From assembly GCA_012934845.2 (NCBI GenBank), contig WNNJ02000464.1:116839-180838 (forward strand): a DNA stretch of 64,000 nucleotides, given 5' to 3'. The notes beneath the pieces were generated by a model. That model had not been told where the DNA came from. It worked only from the letters and a program-made list of their open reading frames with translations, and did not search any database. The stretch is from Pomphorhynchus laevis (Eukaryota > Acanthocephala > Palaeacanthocephala > Echinorhynchida > Pomphorhynchidae). Position 1 is the first letter of the stretch. Every line of letters starts with the position of its first letter. The translations under genes were made by a program, and so were the position numbers. This document shows positions 40,355 through 51,639 of the stretch, in pieces.

Positions 40355-42050
40355 TGGCGACAAAAACGTTTCGACCTCACAAAGAGGTAAATGCTTAGGT
40401 ACATGAAACGAGACTTAGTTAGATATGAAATAATAAGGGTTGGCATCGGAGATGAAACAGATTTTTAAATAATCGGTATTCTCTTGGTTCAGTACTCTGG
40501 TATTGCAACTCAAACTCTGGGTAATAGAGGACTCTCTCGGTTTGAAGAGTCATCGTTTGCAGCAACCGAAGTAAGACGAAGGTAAGTTTTCTCACAAGCA
40601 TTTTGTAAGTTTTTTTAGTAAGTTAAATACTGGAATCCATTATACTTTTAGTCAAAAGATATCAACTACACGAGAACTAGCATTTTATAGATCGAACGTA
40701 ATAGCAAATTCATTAGCAATGTATGATGGAGAATTAAACTACTTTTGGTTCAAGGGTAACCTAGGGATTTCAAAATAAGTACTTACACTGGCGAACATAT
40801 GATTAAAAGTGTTAGAAAGAGCTAGTATAAGATTGCACAATTTGGCCCTCATATTCTATACGTTTTAGTACTCTGAGCCGTTTACCTGCATTGTGAGCAA
40901 GTTCGAATTAAGTGATCAAATAACTTTATGTCGAAACTTTATGAGCAAATCGTTGCGTCTCCTTAGAGCTTCCCCGAGACTACTTCCAAATAATGGAAGT
41001 TTCCTGTTAACATTTTTTCGAATTAATTTACGTGGAGCAAAATGATTAGATATCACAATGTGTAAATATCGAATGAAATGCCAACGCTCCTGGTTATTAA
41101 CATCACCACACAAAAAAGTTGAAAGAGGATGGGAGCTGTAGGCAAATATTAATATATGTGAATAATAAACAGGCATATATTACATACAGACTGCCGAACC
41201 TTCGCGCATGTTGGTGCTACGTAGATGATGTGTTTATGATTTTATACACGTGTCCAAATGATATATTACTTCTAAATAAAAAAGATCCGGCTTTCAATAA
41301 CAGATACAGCTAGAAGACTACGAACATTCGATCGCATTCCTAGATGTGTTGAGTAGACTGAAAATAAGATCATAACTGAGTTAATAGAATAGTCCGTGGA
41401 ATCCGCCTCTCTGGTCTACTCGTAAACCATACAAATATAAGATATCCGCAGCCACTTCGTAGTTGCTAAGATCTTTGCAAATTTGCTCAGAGAAATGTAA
41501 ACGGGTGACTGAAAGATCGATTAATATGTCTAAACTTAACAATCGTGGCTTCCCCAAATGAGCCATCATTCAGGCTGATTGAAAATCAAACAAAAATATA
41601 CTTTGGATCCGCACATTACAAAATGACAGTGAATACTAAAATATTTTTGCGATTGTCTTTCGTCGACAATCTTAGTCTGAATCGCTTTGAAGATGGTCTA
41701 AGACGACATGCCATCACGTCCAAAATTCTACTGTCCATCTAGAAGGTTTTTAGCATTCGTGTTCAAACAGAAACCTATAACTCAGCAAAAAGTTTTTATC
41801 GTATATTAGATAAATTGTAAAGAATGTGCTGCAGCCTACGTGGGTCTGGCTACGCGATTATTATACCTTAGATTATTATAACTTATTATTATACCTTAAG
41901 GATTTCCATCTATAGTATGGATTAAGAAAATTTCTTCGTATTCTTCCGTACCCATAGGATATAAAGCAATTTTAAAAAGCAAGTACTATTTTAAAAAGGG
42001 TCACTGTGTACGACCGAAACGTTGTAAAAATTTATAAAAACTTTTCTCGG
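40355..42050 (+). mobile_element. PLE-C remnant: RT end and GIY-YIG endonuclease
   Basis: The RT catalytic region reads WCYVDDVFMILYTCPNDI near 41210, followed by LLNKKDPAFNNRY. The GIY-YIG start CKECAAAYVGLATRLL lies near 41820. The element closes with GGTC-actgtgtac-GACC-GAAACG (41999-42021), a typical PLE end. An opposite-facing end motif lies at 40369-40388 (minus: ACCTC-tttgt-GAGGT then CGAAA). The stretch 40400-41150 has no clear reading. The whole is broken. Confidence 0.65.
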
Positions 42051-42309
42051 GTAGATAATTTATTATGCCTTAGCATAGGTAATGGTTATTTATCAGTTTC
42101 GATTCTACATTTATGTTTTTAGTATTAACAGCTAGAAAATATTCTAGATATAAACAGATATCGTATATTAGTCAATTTATTACATCAATTTATTACATTC
42201 CACAATAATTTGTTGAGTATATAAGTCCATTTTAAAATTTACAAAAATTTTCGCTTATATTTTCCTGTTTTGAATGTTTGAAATGTTCATGTACAAATGA
42301 ACTCCATGT

Positions 42310-42999
42310 ATAAATGCTTATTTTTATTTTCTTAATCGTTAATTAAGTCTGATTGATTTAAGAAATCGATTACATTGAACCAAGTCGATCAGACTTATTG
42401 GTTTGATTCTTTTATTTACACTTTTTTCAGTGATTAGGTAAAATACAAGTGAGATGCCATCATAATAGATAAATTACCACTGACTAACAAAGTTCAGCAT
42501 ATTATTAGTACATTCAAATTCAAATTCAAATTTCAAATTTTACAAATTCATTTAATGTGGCAAATGCGTACAAGCTGTACGCTTACAAGTCCACAAACAA
42601 AAATGAAAAAGTCAAGCAGATAAATTGTTTAAATGGGATCGGATTTGTCGTTCGAAGCACGGCAAGAAAGTTGATTGGCGTATATGAATGGGCAGATGAT
42701 TTCACGATAGAGGAGCAGCCACAATGAAGGAGCGGAGTCCAAAGGAGGTAGAGTAGTTTGGGACATGTAGAAGAAGGGAATTACAGGAACGCAAGGATAA
42801 ATGCTTTTTTTATTTTCTTAATCGTTAATTAAGTCTGATTGATTTAAGAATTCGATTACATTGAACCAAGTCGATCAGACTTATTGGTTTGATTCTTTTA
42901 TTTACACTTAAAACAGAGATTAGGTAAAATACAAGTGAGATGCCATCATAATAGATAAATTACCACTGACTAACAAAGTTCAGCATATTATTAGTACAT
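42310..42999. repeat. 203-bp near-identical direct repeats around a LINE-B 3' fragment
   Basis: 42310-42512 and 42797-42999 match almost base for base (for example GAACCAAGTCGATCAGACTT and GTGAGATGCCATCATAATAG). Between them, 42530-42790, is a minus-strand LINE-B 3' end with GTGGCAAATGCGTACAAGC. Each repeat contains an internal inverted pair (AAGTCTGATTGA / TCGATCAGACTT). The repeats could be LTR-like, but no primer site or open frame is seen; a local duplication is as likely. Confidence 0.65.
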
Positions 43000-43004
43000 A
43001 CAAC

Positions 43005-43960
43005 AATCTAAGATCCAAGCGAACATATAAAGTTGTATTACAAGAAATGGAAACTGAATAAAAATAGCATAAAGAGAAAAACGTGAAAAAACAATCGAAG
43101 ATAAATCTTAGACTGAAGCCACTGGCATAGTCTGAACTTGAAAAAAATTACTGAGGCTATTAATTATTGTGGCAGGCACATTGTTCCAAAGTCGTACGAT
43201 TCGATCACAAATAGTCGCAGTCTTTTTGGTAGGCGGAAGAAATCTTTGTAAACGGTATTTATGTCCGTGGAGAACTGTTTTCTTACTTAAATTGAATGTA
43301 TATCGACAGGTATGATCGGATGTGGTAAGATTCCTCCACATGAACATCAAGTCAACCAGCTTGAGTGAAATTTCAACTGGGCATACTTTAAGTGCTTTCA
43401 TACGTTCGACACAATGCAGCGACCGTGTTGATTAAACCAAACCAGTGGCCCTACATTATAACCTCTCAAAGTATTGCATTTACTTGTAAAATTGTGGGCG
43501 AGTTACAGGAGACGCGTATAACATGAGTGGCAATAGAAGAGCGTTATATAAAATACGAAAACTATGGAGATCAAGTTGACCGAAATAACGCATCGGTAGT
43601 TCGAGTTGCAGAATGCATCTGCTAGTCAAAGTCGATACGTGAAGTCGAGTGCTAAGATCATAACAAATAATAGCTCCGAGATCGGATATGCTAGAAACTT
43701 GCTGTATCGTACGATTATCTATGGCATAGCTGTCTATAAACCTTTTACCGATATGTAAGAGATTGCGTTTTGCACAATTCAATAGCAACCCTCTGGAATG
43801 ATACCAGGACACTATCACATAAACATCACCCTGTATCAACTGTGTATCGATATTGCAAGTTGATGTCTGTCATATCTTCAGATCATCGCATACACTACTC
43901 ACGAGCGGTTTAATTTACATAGGAGCATATTGATGTCGATATTAAAATGTGGTGAACTGA
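43005..43960 (-). mobile_element. CR1-like LINE, RT C-terminal half
   Basis: Minus-strand frames 43480-43839 and 43108-43401. The first reads VSSISDLGAIICYDLSTRLH and RILYNALLLPLMLYASPV (the usual DLGV and LVRPxLEYASPV boxes). The second reads LHGHKYRLQRFLPPTKKTAT and CDRIVRLWNNVPATI, the normal C-terminus of CR1/L2-type LINEs. A GVPQG-like box remnant lies near 43960. 5' truncated and shifted. Confidence 0.75.
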
Positions 43961-44340
43961 GGAACAACCTTGAAGGACTCCGCATAATTGTAAATGCCAA
44001 TTCAAGAGAGTGCTTTCAATTTTTGTATAATTACAGCATATACATTCGATAAGTTTTCAAATTGTTTAAATGACTTCTTAATTTAAATAAGTATGTTTAA
44101 GGTAAATTGTAGTCCTAAAGTAGAACTGATCCTTTATTAACTGTTAATAGTTAGCTGGTTAACTGTTAGCTGATCCTCTATCAGACTTACAGCATTATAA
44201 AAAATATTTCAGAATTTGTAATTAGTCAACCATATATAACATAGTGGTTTATTGTTTGTGTGTTTGCACCAAAATATTGACCCACAAATAATAAGTACAA
44301 ATAAGTATAAATACAAATAATATAAGTACAAATAATAAAA

Positions 44341-44440
44341 CCAATGACTGATAGTCACAGTCCTTTTGGTAGGCGGAAGAAATCTTTGTAAACGGTATTT
44401 ATGTCCGTGGAGAACTGTTGTCTTACTTAAAATGAAATTT
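44341..44440 (-). mobile_element. CR1-like LINE fragment, upstream flank of the RLE LINE
   Basis: Repeats 43215-43293 of the neighbouring CR1-like copy (peptide TTVLHGHKYRLQRFLPPTK). A second short piece of the same LINE, matching 43520-43611, lies at 47904-47995, so CR1 fragments bracket the LINE at 44510-47780. Confidence 0.65.
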
Positions 44441-44620
44441 GTCTTATATTTGGTTATATTAAGTTCTATACACAAATTACATATCTAAAGTACATACAAT
44501 AAAACACATACAACAGTCAAATTCACCACAGCAAATCTACAATCAACCGGCGGCTCGCTCACACTTGCCGACTCTACGACTCTTGGCAATTACAAACTTA
44601 CTTACAATGTTACCAAAACA

Positions 44621-45580
44621 ATGGCGTACGATGGGCAAGATCAAAATGATATTATCAGAGGTAAGCGGCCCTGTCACATCTGCCAGAGGGACATCGTTTT
44701 GACAACTAATGGATGCTTCCGCTTTCATAAGTTCAGAGGTTCAAGGTGTGCAGGTTCGGGCGAGGGATTCGGCAGTTTCGACAATGCGTCCAAGGTCCAA
44801 CCAAATGAAGCCACCACAGAAGTCATAACTCCAACATTAGCAATTCCAAGCGCTCGAGTCGACGCTTCGAATCGTCTATCATGTCTTCAATCATGTTGGC
44901 GCAGAGAATCAACAACAGTCATACGCATTCCGTACAAAGCACGTGTTCTAGCAGCCACCTATTTATGTGACAATATCAAACATGCACTGCAGATCGGAGA
45001 TGTCAGTTCATGGACAAAGTTGCTGCTCTTCGCAAAATCATGCTTCAGTGGCCCAATGCCCACAACATGCAAAGGTCGATATAAGCTCGAGAAGCACATT
45101 TGCGAATCAATAAGAGCCTACGCGACAACCGCTTCAACGGATGTGCTATCTATGATACAAACGCCACACAAATATGCAAACCGTCAACTAAACGGCAATT
45201 CAGAAATTGCTTGTATCAACCTGACCAAGCATGGGAATTACGGTAAAGCACTCCAGCGTTTGGTTTCAGGAGGAATAGTCAGCCCATCTACACAAGCACG
45301 GACAGCACTGCAAATACTACATCCCCTGACATACAGCATCTGGCGGGATCAGCCACTATCCTCACCTAATCTTATAGAACGACTTTCAAACAATCCGATT
45401 TCGTCTATATCTGTAGGCCGCGAGACCGTCATTGCCGCGGTCAACTCTTTTTCTTCAGCGTCGGGACCAGGTTGCCTGGGGCTAAGACCGGAGCATCTCC
45501 AGGACATGTTACGAGCAAATAGCGGCGGTTCGCTAGCAGAGAATCTGACGCACCTTGTCAACACCTTCTGGCGTGACTAG
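44621..45580 (+). CDS. RLE LINE N-terminal frame: zinc finger and pre-RT domain
   Basis: 319 codons from ATG. Residues 18-45 carry a zinc finger of the CxxC...H...C kind (PCHICQRDIVLTTNGCFRFH then GSRCAGSG), as in the N-termini of RLE LINEs, where it helps bind target DNA. Near residues 265-300 the reading GRETVIAAVNSFSSASGPGC then LGLRPEHLQDML matches the start of the RT domain (motif 0: SAxGPxGLRPEHL). The frame ends one base out of register with the next one. Otherwise uninterrupted. Confidence 0.75.
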   Translation: MAYDGQDQNDIIRGKRPCHICQRDIVLTTNGCFRFHKFRGSRCAGSGEGFGSFDNASKVQPNEATTEVITPTLAIPSARVDASNRLSCLQSCWRRESTTVIRIPYKARVLAATYLCDNIKHALQIGDVSSWTKLLLFAKSCFSGPMPTTCKGRYKLEKHICESIRAYATTASTDVLSMIQTPHKYANRQLNGNSEIACINLTKHGNYGKALQRLVSGGIVSPSTQARTALQILHPLTYSIWRDQPLSSPNLIERLSNNPISSISVGRETVIAAVNSFSSASGPGCLGLRPEHLQDMLRANSGGSLAENLTHLVNTFWRD

Positions 45581-45591
45581 CACCCTCTGAA

Positions 45592-46443
45592 GTGGCGCCT
45601 TACATTGCCGGCACTAACTTGATCGCACTTCCCAAAATGAACAAGGGTATAAGACCAATTGCCGTTGGCGAAACTCTACGCCGTCTCTGCTCGAAATGCA
45701 TATGTCTCCAACTCCGCAAACGTTTCGCTGGTCTCCTACAACCAACACAACTAGGGGTAGCAACCCCAAACGCAGTGGAAAGCAACGTTCACAACATCCG
45801 ACGAATCCACGAACTTCACGGCATACCCATCGGTGAGGAGTCTTTCATAGAAACCCACCTGACAAACGAGATTCTGTCACCGCTAATCCATACAATCAAT
45901 GCAGTAGCCAAGCTGCCAGACCCTCAAGTCGGATACTTCCTACACAAACACTGCGCTTCCTCGTCCAGGATAAACCACCTTCTCCGTTCAGTTGATCCAA
46001 GGATCACAAAATCGTTTTGTCAGTCATTCGACAGACAAATCACCAGCGCCTTTCAGAAAATATGCGCGTGTCAACTACACGAAGCAGCGAAATCACAGAT
46101 GACACTCCCAATACGTCTGGGTGGATTTGGCCTAAGATGCAATGCGGCGCATGTCCAGAGCGCATTTATACATAGCGTGATGCAGGTCGGGGAAGAATAC
46201 AGTCTGAATCCTACACTTTTTCCTGGCTATTCAGAGGCATTAGCCACCCTTAGAACCACAGTGGGATCTCACTTCATACCGTCTACGGAGGGCGGTCAAT
46301 CATCAACCTCACGCCTGATTGAAAATCTCGCCTCGACACATCTGATACAATCATCTAGCGAAATGGATCGTGCCCTACTACATGCAGTGTCGTGTCCAAA
46401 AGCTGGGGCTTGGATTAGTGCTGTACCAAATGCGGCATCTTGA
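45592..46443 (+). pseudogene. RLE LINE RT frame lacking the catalytic palm
   Basis: Starts in RT motif 1/2: YIAGTNLIALPKMNKGIRPI then AVGETLRRLCSKCICL, which is characteristic of this LINE group. About residue 78 (IRRIHELHG) the reading switches to the region normally found after the RT (GYFLHKHCASSSRINHLLRS, then TLPIRLGGFGLRCNAAHVQS). The FxxAFNT, QQGD and YLDD boxes in between are absent, so this copy cannot reverse transcribe. The frame leads into 46440-47708 after a one-base shift at about 46440. Confidence 0.75.
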
Positions 46444-47708
46444 ACGGAATTAACACCCCACAGTTCTGTATTCTAGTCCGCATGTGGCTTGGGATTCCTA
46501 TACACGAAAAGGATTATAGGTGCGGCCGCTGCATGCGCATAGCTGATAAGGAAGGCATACACTCGCTAACATGCCAATACGGGGGTTACCAAGGACTGCG
46601 GCATAATGCTATTCGTGACGTGGTATTCGCAGCCGCACAATCAGCCCGGATGGATGTAGCTCTGGAAGTGCGAGGTATTATCCCGGACCTACGTGAACGG
46701 CCGGCAGACATCCTATTTTATGGGGATCCTCCCCATGCAATCGACTTTGCAGTCACTCACCCCCAACAGACGGCATACCGTCGCTCAGCTGCTAACGCAC
46801 AGCTCGCCGCCGCTACATCGTACGCGGCTAATGTTAAAGACCGAAAGTACAAGAGCAGGGTCGAAGCAGCGGGGTATATATTCTCAGCCGCTGTAGTGGA
46901 GTCGTTTGGGGGATGGAATGAAGAGGGAAACAGGGTCATTAAACGGGTTGCAAATAACATGAGCCGGACAAGCGGAGTCAGATACGCCGTGACGATCTCG
47001 CATTTATACCAGCGCATCTCTATTGCGATAATGAGAGGCAACGCCAAAGCGATGCTAGCGTCACTTGACCAGATCCCAATATTGACATTTGATGGTGGAC
47101 ACCAGGAAACATGTAAACCCGGGAAACGCCTCTTCGAGCCAGACTCTTGTGCTTCGAGCCGAACTCGTGATGTGATGGGACTACCGGTTTGCAAAGATAA
47201 CAACAAGAACCATGCCCCAATGAATGAGTACGACGAAATAATTCCCGTGTCATGCATGACTGAGATAGTGCACCAAATTCCCGATACACTGCCAATAATC
47301 CAGGCTAGCCCGATTTCTAGCATACAAATAATGCCCCAGCAACCTATCCAAACGATCATGATCATTGAACAGCCGCGTACGACAACTGCGAAGATCGATA
47401 TCGACAATGTTGAGTATTTTCCTGAGCATGAACGAGAAACAATGGGACCGAAATTTGGTGGAGCAATTGAAAAGTGCTCACGATGTGGAACCACAGTGTA
47501 TGCTGCGGAAAGAATTGGTGCGTGCAGTTCGCAATGGCACGAAAAGTGCTTTAGATGTAAAACTTGCAATACAACGTTGACTTTGGGTACATATAAAGAT
47601 CAGGATGGAGAAATATACTGCAAAGGTTGCTTCGCCGATAAACTTCTTCCACACGACAGAAACCGCAAACAGGCCGAGGAGGAAATGAAGGCCAGCAAGC
47701 AGCTGTAA
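46440..47708 (+). CDS. Restriction-like endonuclease joined in frame to a LIM domain
   Basis: 422 codons open without a stop; the first codon is TTG, so it is the continuation of the upstream frame rather than a true start. Residues 28-45 form a CCHC knuckle (C28, C31, H41, C45). Residues 54-205 are a PD-(D/E)xK-like endonuclease (RPAD at 87-90, Asp102 in AIDFAVTHP, then VVESFGGWN), as in R2/R4-like LINEs. Residues 206-335 form a linker rich in Pro, Ile and Gln with no match I know. Residues 336-402 are a complete LIM domain: C346, C349, H367, C370, C373, C376, C394 and C397 with canonical 17-residue spacings, preceded by GPKFGGA as in CRP/MLP muscle LIM proteins. The tail HDRNRKQAEEEMKASKQL is charged. 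Confidence 0.8.
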   Translation: MNGINTPQFCILVRMWLGIPIHEKDYRCGRCMRIADKEGIHSLTCQYGGYQGLRHNAIRDVVFAAAQSARMDVALEVRGIIPDLRERPADILFYGDPPHAIDFAVTHPQQTAYRRSAANAQLAAATSYAANVKDRKYKSRVEAAGYIFSAAVVESFGGWNEEGNRVIKRVANNMSRTSGVRYAVTISHLYQRISIAIMRGNAKAMLASLDQIPILTFDGGHQETCKPGKRLFEPDSCASSRTRDVMGLPVCKDNNKNHAPMNEYDEIIPVSCMTEIVHQIPDTLPIIQASPISSIQIMPQQPIQTIMIIEQPRTTTAKIDIDNVEYFPEHERETMGPKFGGAIEKCSRCGTTVYAAERIGACSSQWHEKCFRCKTCNTTLTLGTYKDQDGEIYCKGCFADKLLPHDRNRKQAEEEMKASKQL

Positions 47709-47780
47709 TTCAGTAGTTTTTGTATTTGATTTTTTTACATTTTAAAATAGTATTTATCGATGTAATCGTTGTAAACGTTG

Positions 47781-49005
47781 AAACCAATGACTGATAAAAA
47801 CCAATGATGAATAAATACATAAGGTGCAATGACAATTAGATCAAAAGAATAAAAATGACTGATAAAAATTCGATCGATGACTGATAAAAATTAGATCAAC
47901 ATGAGTAGCAATATAAAATACAATATAAAATACGAAAACTATGGCGATCAAGTTGACCAAAATAACGCATCAGTAGTCCGAGTTGCGAATAAATACGTTT
48001 TTAAAAAAGAATACGTCAAAAGAATACGTTTTTAAACATACCCTTTTGTAAAAACTATATTGTTGATAATCAAAAGTATTTTATTATCCAAATGTGTCCA
48101 AAAGTATTTTCAGTGTTCTAAATCACCTTAATTTTCACATATTTAAACATAAAATTTAAGTATAACAATCAGCATTGAATAATAGTGTTGCAATTTATCA
48201 TTACTCTTTATCTCGATTGTAAAATCTACAATAAAAATCAAGTACAGGAACTGTCTTCCATGTATATCGAAAATACAAAAGCAGATTTGACACACTAATT
48301 AGAAATGCACAAATATTACTTTAGATTATTTTCATACTCTGATACCAAATAGCGTTACATTCCATATCCTCAAAACATGATGGTTTGCCATATATTACAG
48401 ATGCCTTTTTTAGATAAGACGTAAAGTAATAATGTTTGAGGATATAGTCCTGCAGTGATATAGTTGCTCTACACTCCACGGAAAGATTCTTCCATTAGTG
48501 ATTGTAATAATGATGAAATATTGGTACTGTATTTTATAGAATAAAGTTCGCAATCCGTTGAAACGTAAAGATTTAATTTGCTTGTACAATAGGGTAAATG
48601 TCCGTTGTAACGTAAAGATTTAATTTGCTTTTACAATAGGGTAAACTTCGAAATATACTTTTTACGAATATACTATTGTTTTGATGGAAATTTCGACTAA
48701 ATCAATTTAAAGTTATACATAAATGTTCTTACATATTTGTCTTCAACTAGTTAGGTCAAATAACTGAGTATACGTATTCTTTACTATATATAAATCAAAA
48801 AAGATAAATAATCAATAATTATGCAAGATTTTATTCAATTTATACTTATTTCAAGTAAATTTTTTTATTTTATTACTAATTTAATTATAAATTACAAAAA
48901 ATACAAGAGAACATTTGTCTTCTTTGTAGAGAAAATGTCATTCTTTTAGGAGAGCTGGCTGCTACCACCAGCCTATCATGTTCTTGCTCTTTGGAGCCGA
49001 GTTGA
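47781..49005. other. Spacer with repeated ATGACTGATAAAAA words, CR1 piece and REP-1 piece
   Basis: 47786-47895 holds four copies of AATGACTGATAAAAA or close variants, perhaps a LINE 3' tail repeat. 47904-47995 is a CR1-like fragment (-). 48541-48660 contains a short tandem repeat (CCGTTG...AACGTAAAGATTTAATTTGC twice). 48745-48856 is a partial REP-1. 48940-49010 has CTGCTACCACCAGCC and CTCTTTGGAGC, words shared with the 63.1-63.35 kb PLE region. No gene seen. Confidence 0.5.
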
Positions 49006-51260
49006 TTTCAATAAAAGAGAGTACGTTTAGTACACATAAGAATGATATGATAAAGGCGAAGTAAAATATAGGAAGCACTGATATTTGGAGTGAGTGAGTT
49101 TAGAGAAAGTTTAAGAAAGCGATTAAAAACGAAAAGAGTGACAGAGTCGACGATTAGAAAGACTACAATCGGAATCGAACCAGAAAGCATTGCGCAAGCG
49201 GTGAAAAAGTGGAAGGCGAATAGGAAGAAGGTGATTGAAGATAGTCGTAAGTTCATAATCAAACAGAATACAGAGATCATCGGGAGAAAGATATTTAAGT
49301 GGAAGTGAAAAGAGTAAAGAATTGAGTAAGGCTGCGTAGAAAATATGGATATCGAGAAGTTTCCAGGGTCGACTAGGAGTAGCTAATGCTGGAGGCGGAG
49401 AAGGATGGGGACGAGTAAGAATAACAAGGAAATTATCGGACAAACCAGGATCAGTAATTGACACGGAGGTATAGTCACTAAATCAGTTGGGAATATGAGT
49501 GGGGCTTGTTGAAATAATTTATAATTGAAATCAAAAAAATAGTTAGAGTGATAGAGTCAGAGTCAGCTGGGCGATCAAGACGAATATTAAAGTCACCGAG
49601 AATAATATAAGGAGTATAATACAATAAACAGTGATAAAGAAGACATGTAAGGTTGTTAAAGAACATACGTGAGGGGTCAGCTGGGACTGGACGGTATACA
49701 ATCACAAGTTCCATAGCGAAAGGAGTTGATAATTTGCATATGAGTAATTCGAACAAAGTGTAACGGATGTTAGGGTTAATTTATGAAGAGACGTTGGGCG
49801 ACGAGCAATGGCAACAATACCGCCATGGTTAGAAGCATTAGATGTGGGAGAGGCAATTTGACGAGCTGCTTAAACTACTGAACCACTAGAGCGACATAGA
49901 CAACGAATAGCAAAATAGTTAGAGTCAGAGTGCCAGGATTCGGTAATGCAGAGAATATCGATAGATAATTGATCGAACATATCAAGGAGTAGATCAGCAT
50001 TATGAAGAATGGAGAGAGTGTTGAAAAAAGACTAAGACGAAGAGTGTGCTCAAGAGCGATATCGACTAGCAAAGAAGACATTGGGGAGAGATGGAACGCC
50101 ATCGGATTTTTGGCCTCGTGCGTACGACGAGAAAATTTTCATTGATTTGACGGATTGATAAGGATGACTAGTCGTTTGCTTCACGTCGATGTTTCTCAAT
50201 GCGAACTAAACTGAGCTGGGTAATATTAGAAAGGGAGCGGTCAGGAAAGATACGGCAAGTCGATGAAGTGATAAAAAGTTTAAAACGTTGGAAGAGTACC
50301 AATAAAGCACATGAACTATGTCGGAAAACGATTTGAGGAGTAGATGTCTGAGATGATTGGATTTAGTGGATTTGTTTAAACGGATAAAAGATACTGAAGC
50401 GATATTATTGAAAACGGATGGATTCAGTTGTTTAGATAGACCTGATAGTAGCTAGTTGCTTAGATAGACATGAAAGTAGATACATCATAAAGGCGGGATT
50501 GTGGAGAAGCAGATTCAGGAAGATTTAAGTTAGATATGATAATACAGCAATCGCCCGAAACAAAACGATTACATGGAAGTAGTGGACGGACCGAGCTGGT
50601 AGTAGAGGCTAAGGAATTAAAGGGGTACACAATGGAGAATTAAGATAGGTTGGAGCAGGTGCGACATGTGTGGAGTGTTGAATCGATTGATCGGAGATGT
50701 TACTGGATATGATTTTGACGGAAGGATGTAAATTATTGAGAAATGATACGGGGGAGGTAGAGTAATGAGTACGTGAAGAGATGAAAGAAATATAAGATGT
50801 ATTTAGATAGGGGAGGGATAGGAAAGAGAAGATACGCGATGAACAGCTTCACCGTTTGCATTGTTAGGATGATCAAGATGAATGGAAGTTTTATCCGTAG
50901 TTGAACGAGGAGTGTGTGAGAGAAGGTTCAAGAATGGGATTATACTATGCAAAGTCAGTGTTGATGCGAAGAAACCGTCATAAGAGTATCGGTCTGAGTA
51001 GTTGTATGTGAGATAGAAGTTGATGAGCAGGATAGCTGTAAAGGTTTTACTGATAAACAAAAACCACATGTAAACGGATTACTTTAATACACCGAGCAGT
51101 CAGATATTTTAACTCGAACAAGGTCCATAGGTCACAATCTTTACTATCGCATCCAACTTTCAAACTTTTATAACGATTATTGCTGTCCGATGTTGAAGAT
51201 GCGTGATCAGGAACAGGGATTTGAAATCGAGCTTTTCTAGGCATTATTTTTTATCGAGAA
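49006..51260 (-). mobile_element. LINE-B copy: ORF1, endonuclease and start of RT linker
   Basis: Minus strand from 51244: frame 51047-51244 starts MPRKARFQIPVPDHASS and has a degenerate PHD-finger-like stretch (CDLWTLFELKYLTARCIKVI). The endonuclease start is near 50000 (DMFDQLSIDILCITESWHSD) and its core is in frame 49478-49756 (LVIVYRPVPADPS, YIILGDFNIRLD). Frame 49123-49464 continues to the linker before the RT. The RT and 3' end are missing. Several frames are shifted, so it is dead. Confidence 0.7.
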
Positions 51261-51269
51261 ATTAAGCTC

Positions 51270-51600
51270 AATCCGCGAGCGTAGCAAGCGGAACTGACAG
51301 GAAAATCTGGAACTAACAGGACAAATTTGGAATCGACAGTGGTATTAAATATTAACCTGGATGAAATGTGCACCAGCGAATTGTTACCGATTATTAAGAT
51401 AATTCGAGATCATTTAAGTGGGCAGGATCCGGTTTGTGGAATATGGGCGGTAGAAGAACACAAACCTGCTCAAATTCTGTGTGATGTAAGTTCAATTGTT
51501 CTCGATGTTATTCTCGAAATCGGCTCGGTAATAGTTGAGGGCAATTCTGGAGATTAGAAAATTAGACAATGTAAAATATATCAATTTTGCTGAATGTTCC
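51270..51600 (+). other. Unrecognised short open frame between two LINE-B copies
   Basis: A 76-codon frame (51327-51557) reads MESTVVLNINLDEMCTSELL then PIIKIIRDHLSGQDPVCGIW. It is acidic and helix-prone and matches nothing I know. It lies exactly between the divergent LINE-B copies and may be the remains of a transposon or of the interrupted locus. Confidence 0.25.
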
Positions 51601-51639
51601 CTAGCACCCGAATCTTTCTAATTACTTATCTGGAGATCG

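Larger units (their letters stand above)
44510..47780 (+). mobile_element. RLE-type LINE (R2/R4/NeSL-like) with a C-terminal LIM domain
   Basis: Non-LTR retrotransposon with N-terminal zinc finger, reverse transcriptase and C-terminal restriction-like endonuclease. Three open frames follow each other: 44621-45580, 45592-46443 and 46440-47708, separated by single-base shifts near 45580 and 46440. The RT palm is missing: after RT motif 2 (near 45825) the reading jumps straight to the post-RT region. G+C is far above the flanks. The missing palm sequence type is present at 26643-26925. The LIM domain at the end is not a known part of this LINE group. See the three frame entries. Confidence 0.8.

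Noticed and set aside
46757-47569. 270-codon minus-strand open frame
   Set aside because: Shadow of the endonuclease/LIM frame on the plus strand, which shows clear motifs; the minus reading has none.
47475-47708. LIM domain as part of a normal host CRP/MLP gene
   Set aside because: No splice acceptor is needed or seen before it, no second LIM repeat follows, and the frame is continuous with the LINE endonuclease. A processed host fragment remains possible and is covered in the findings.
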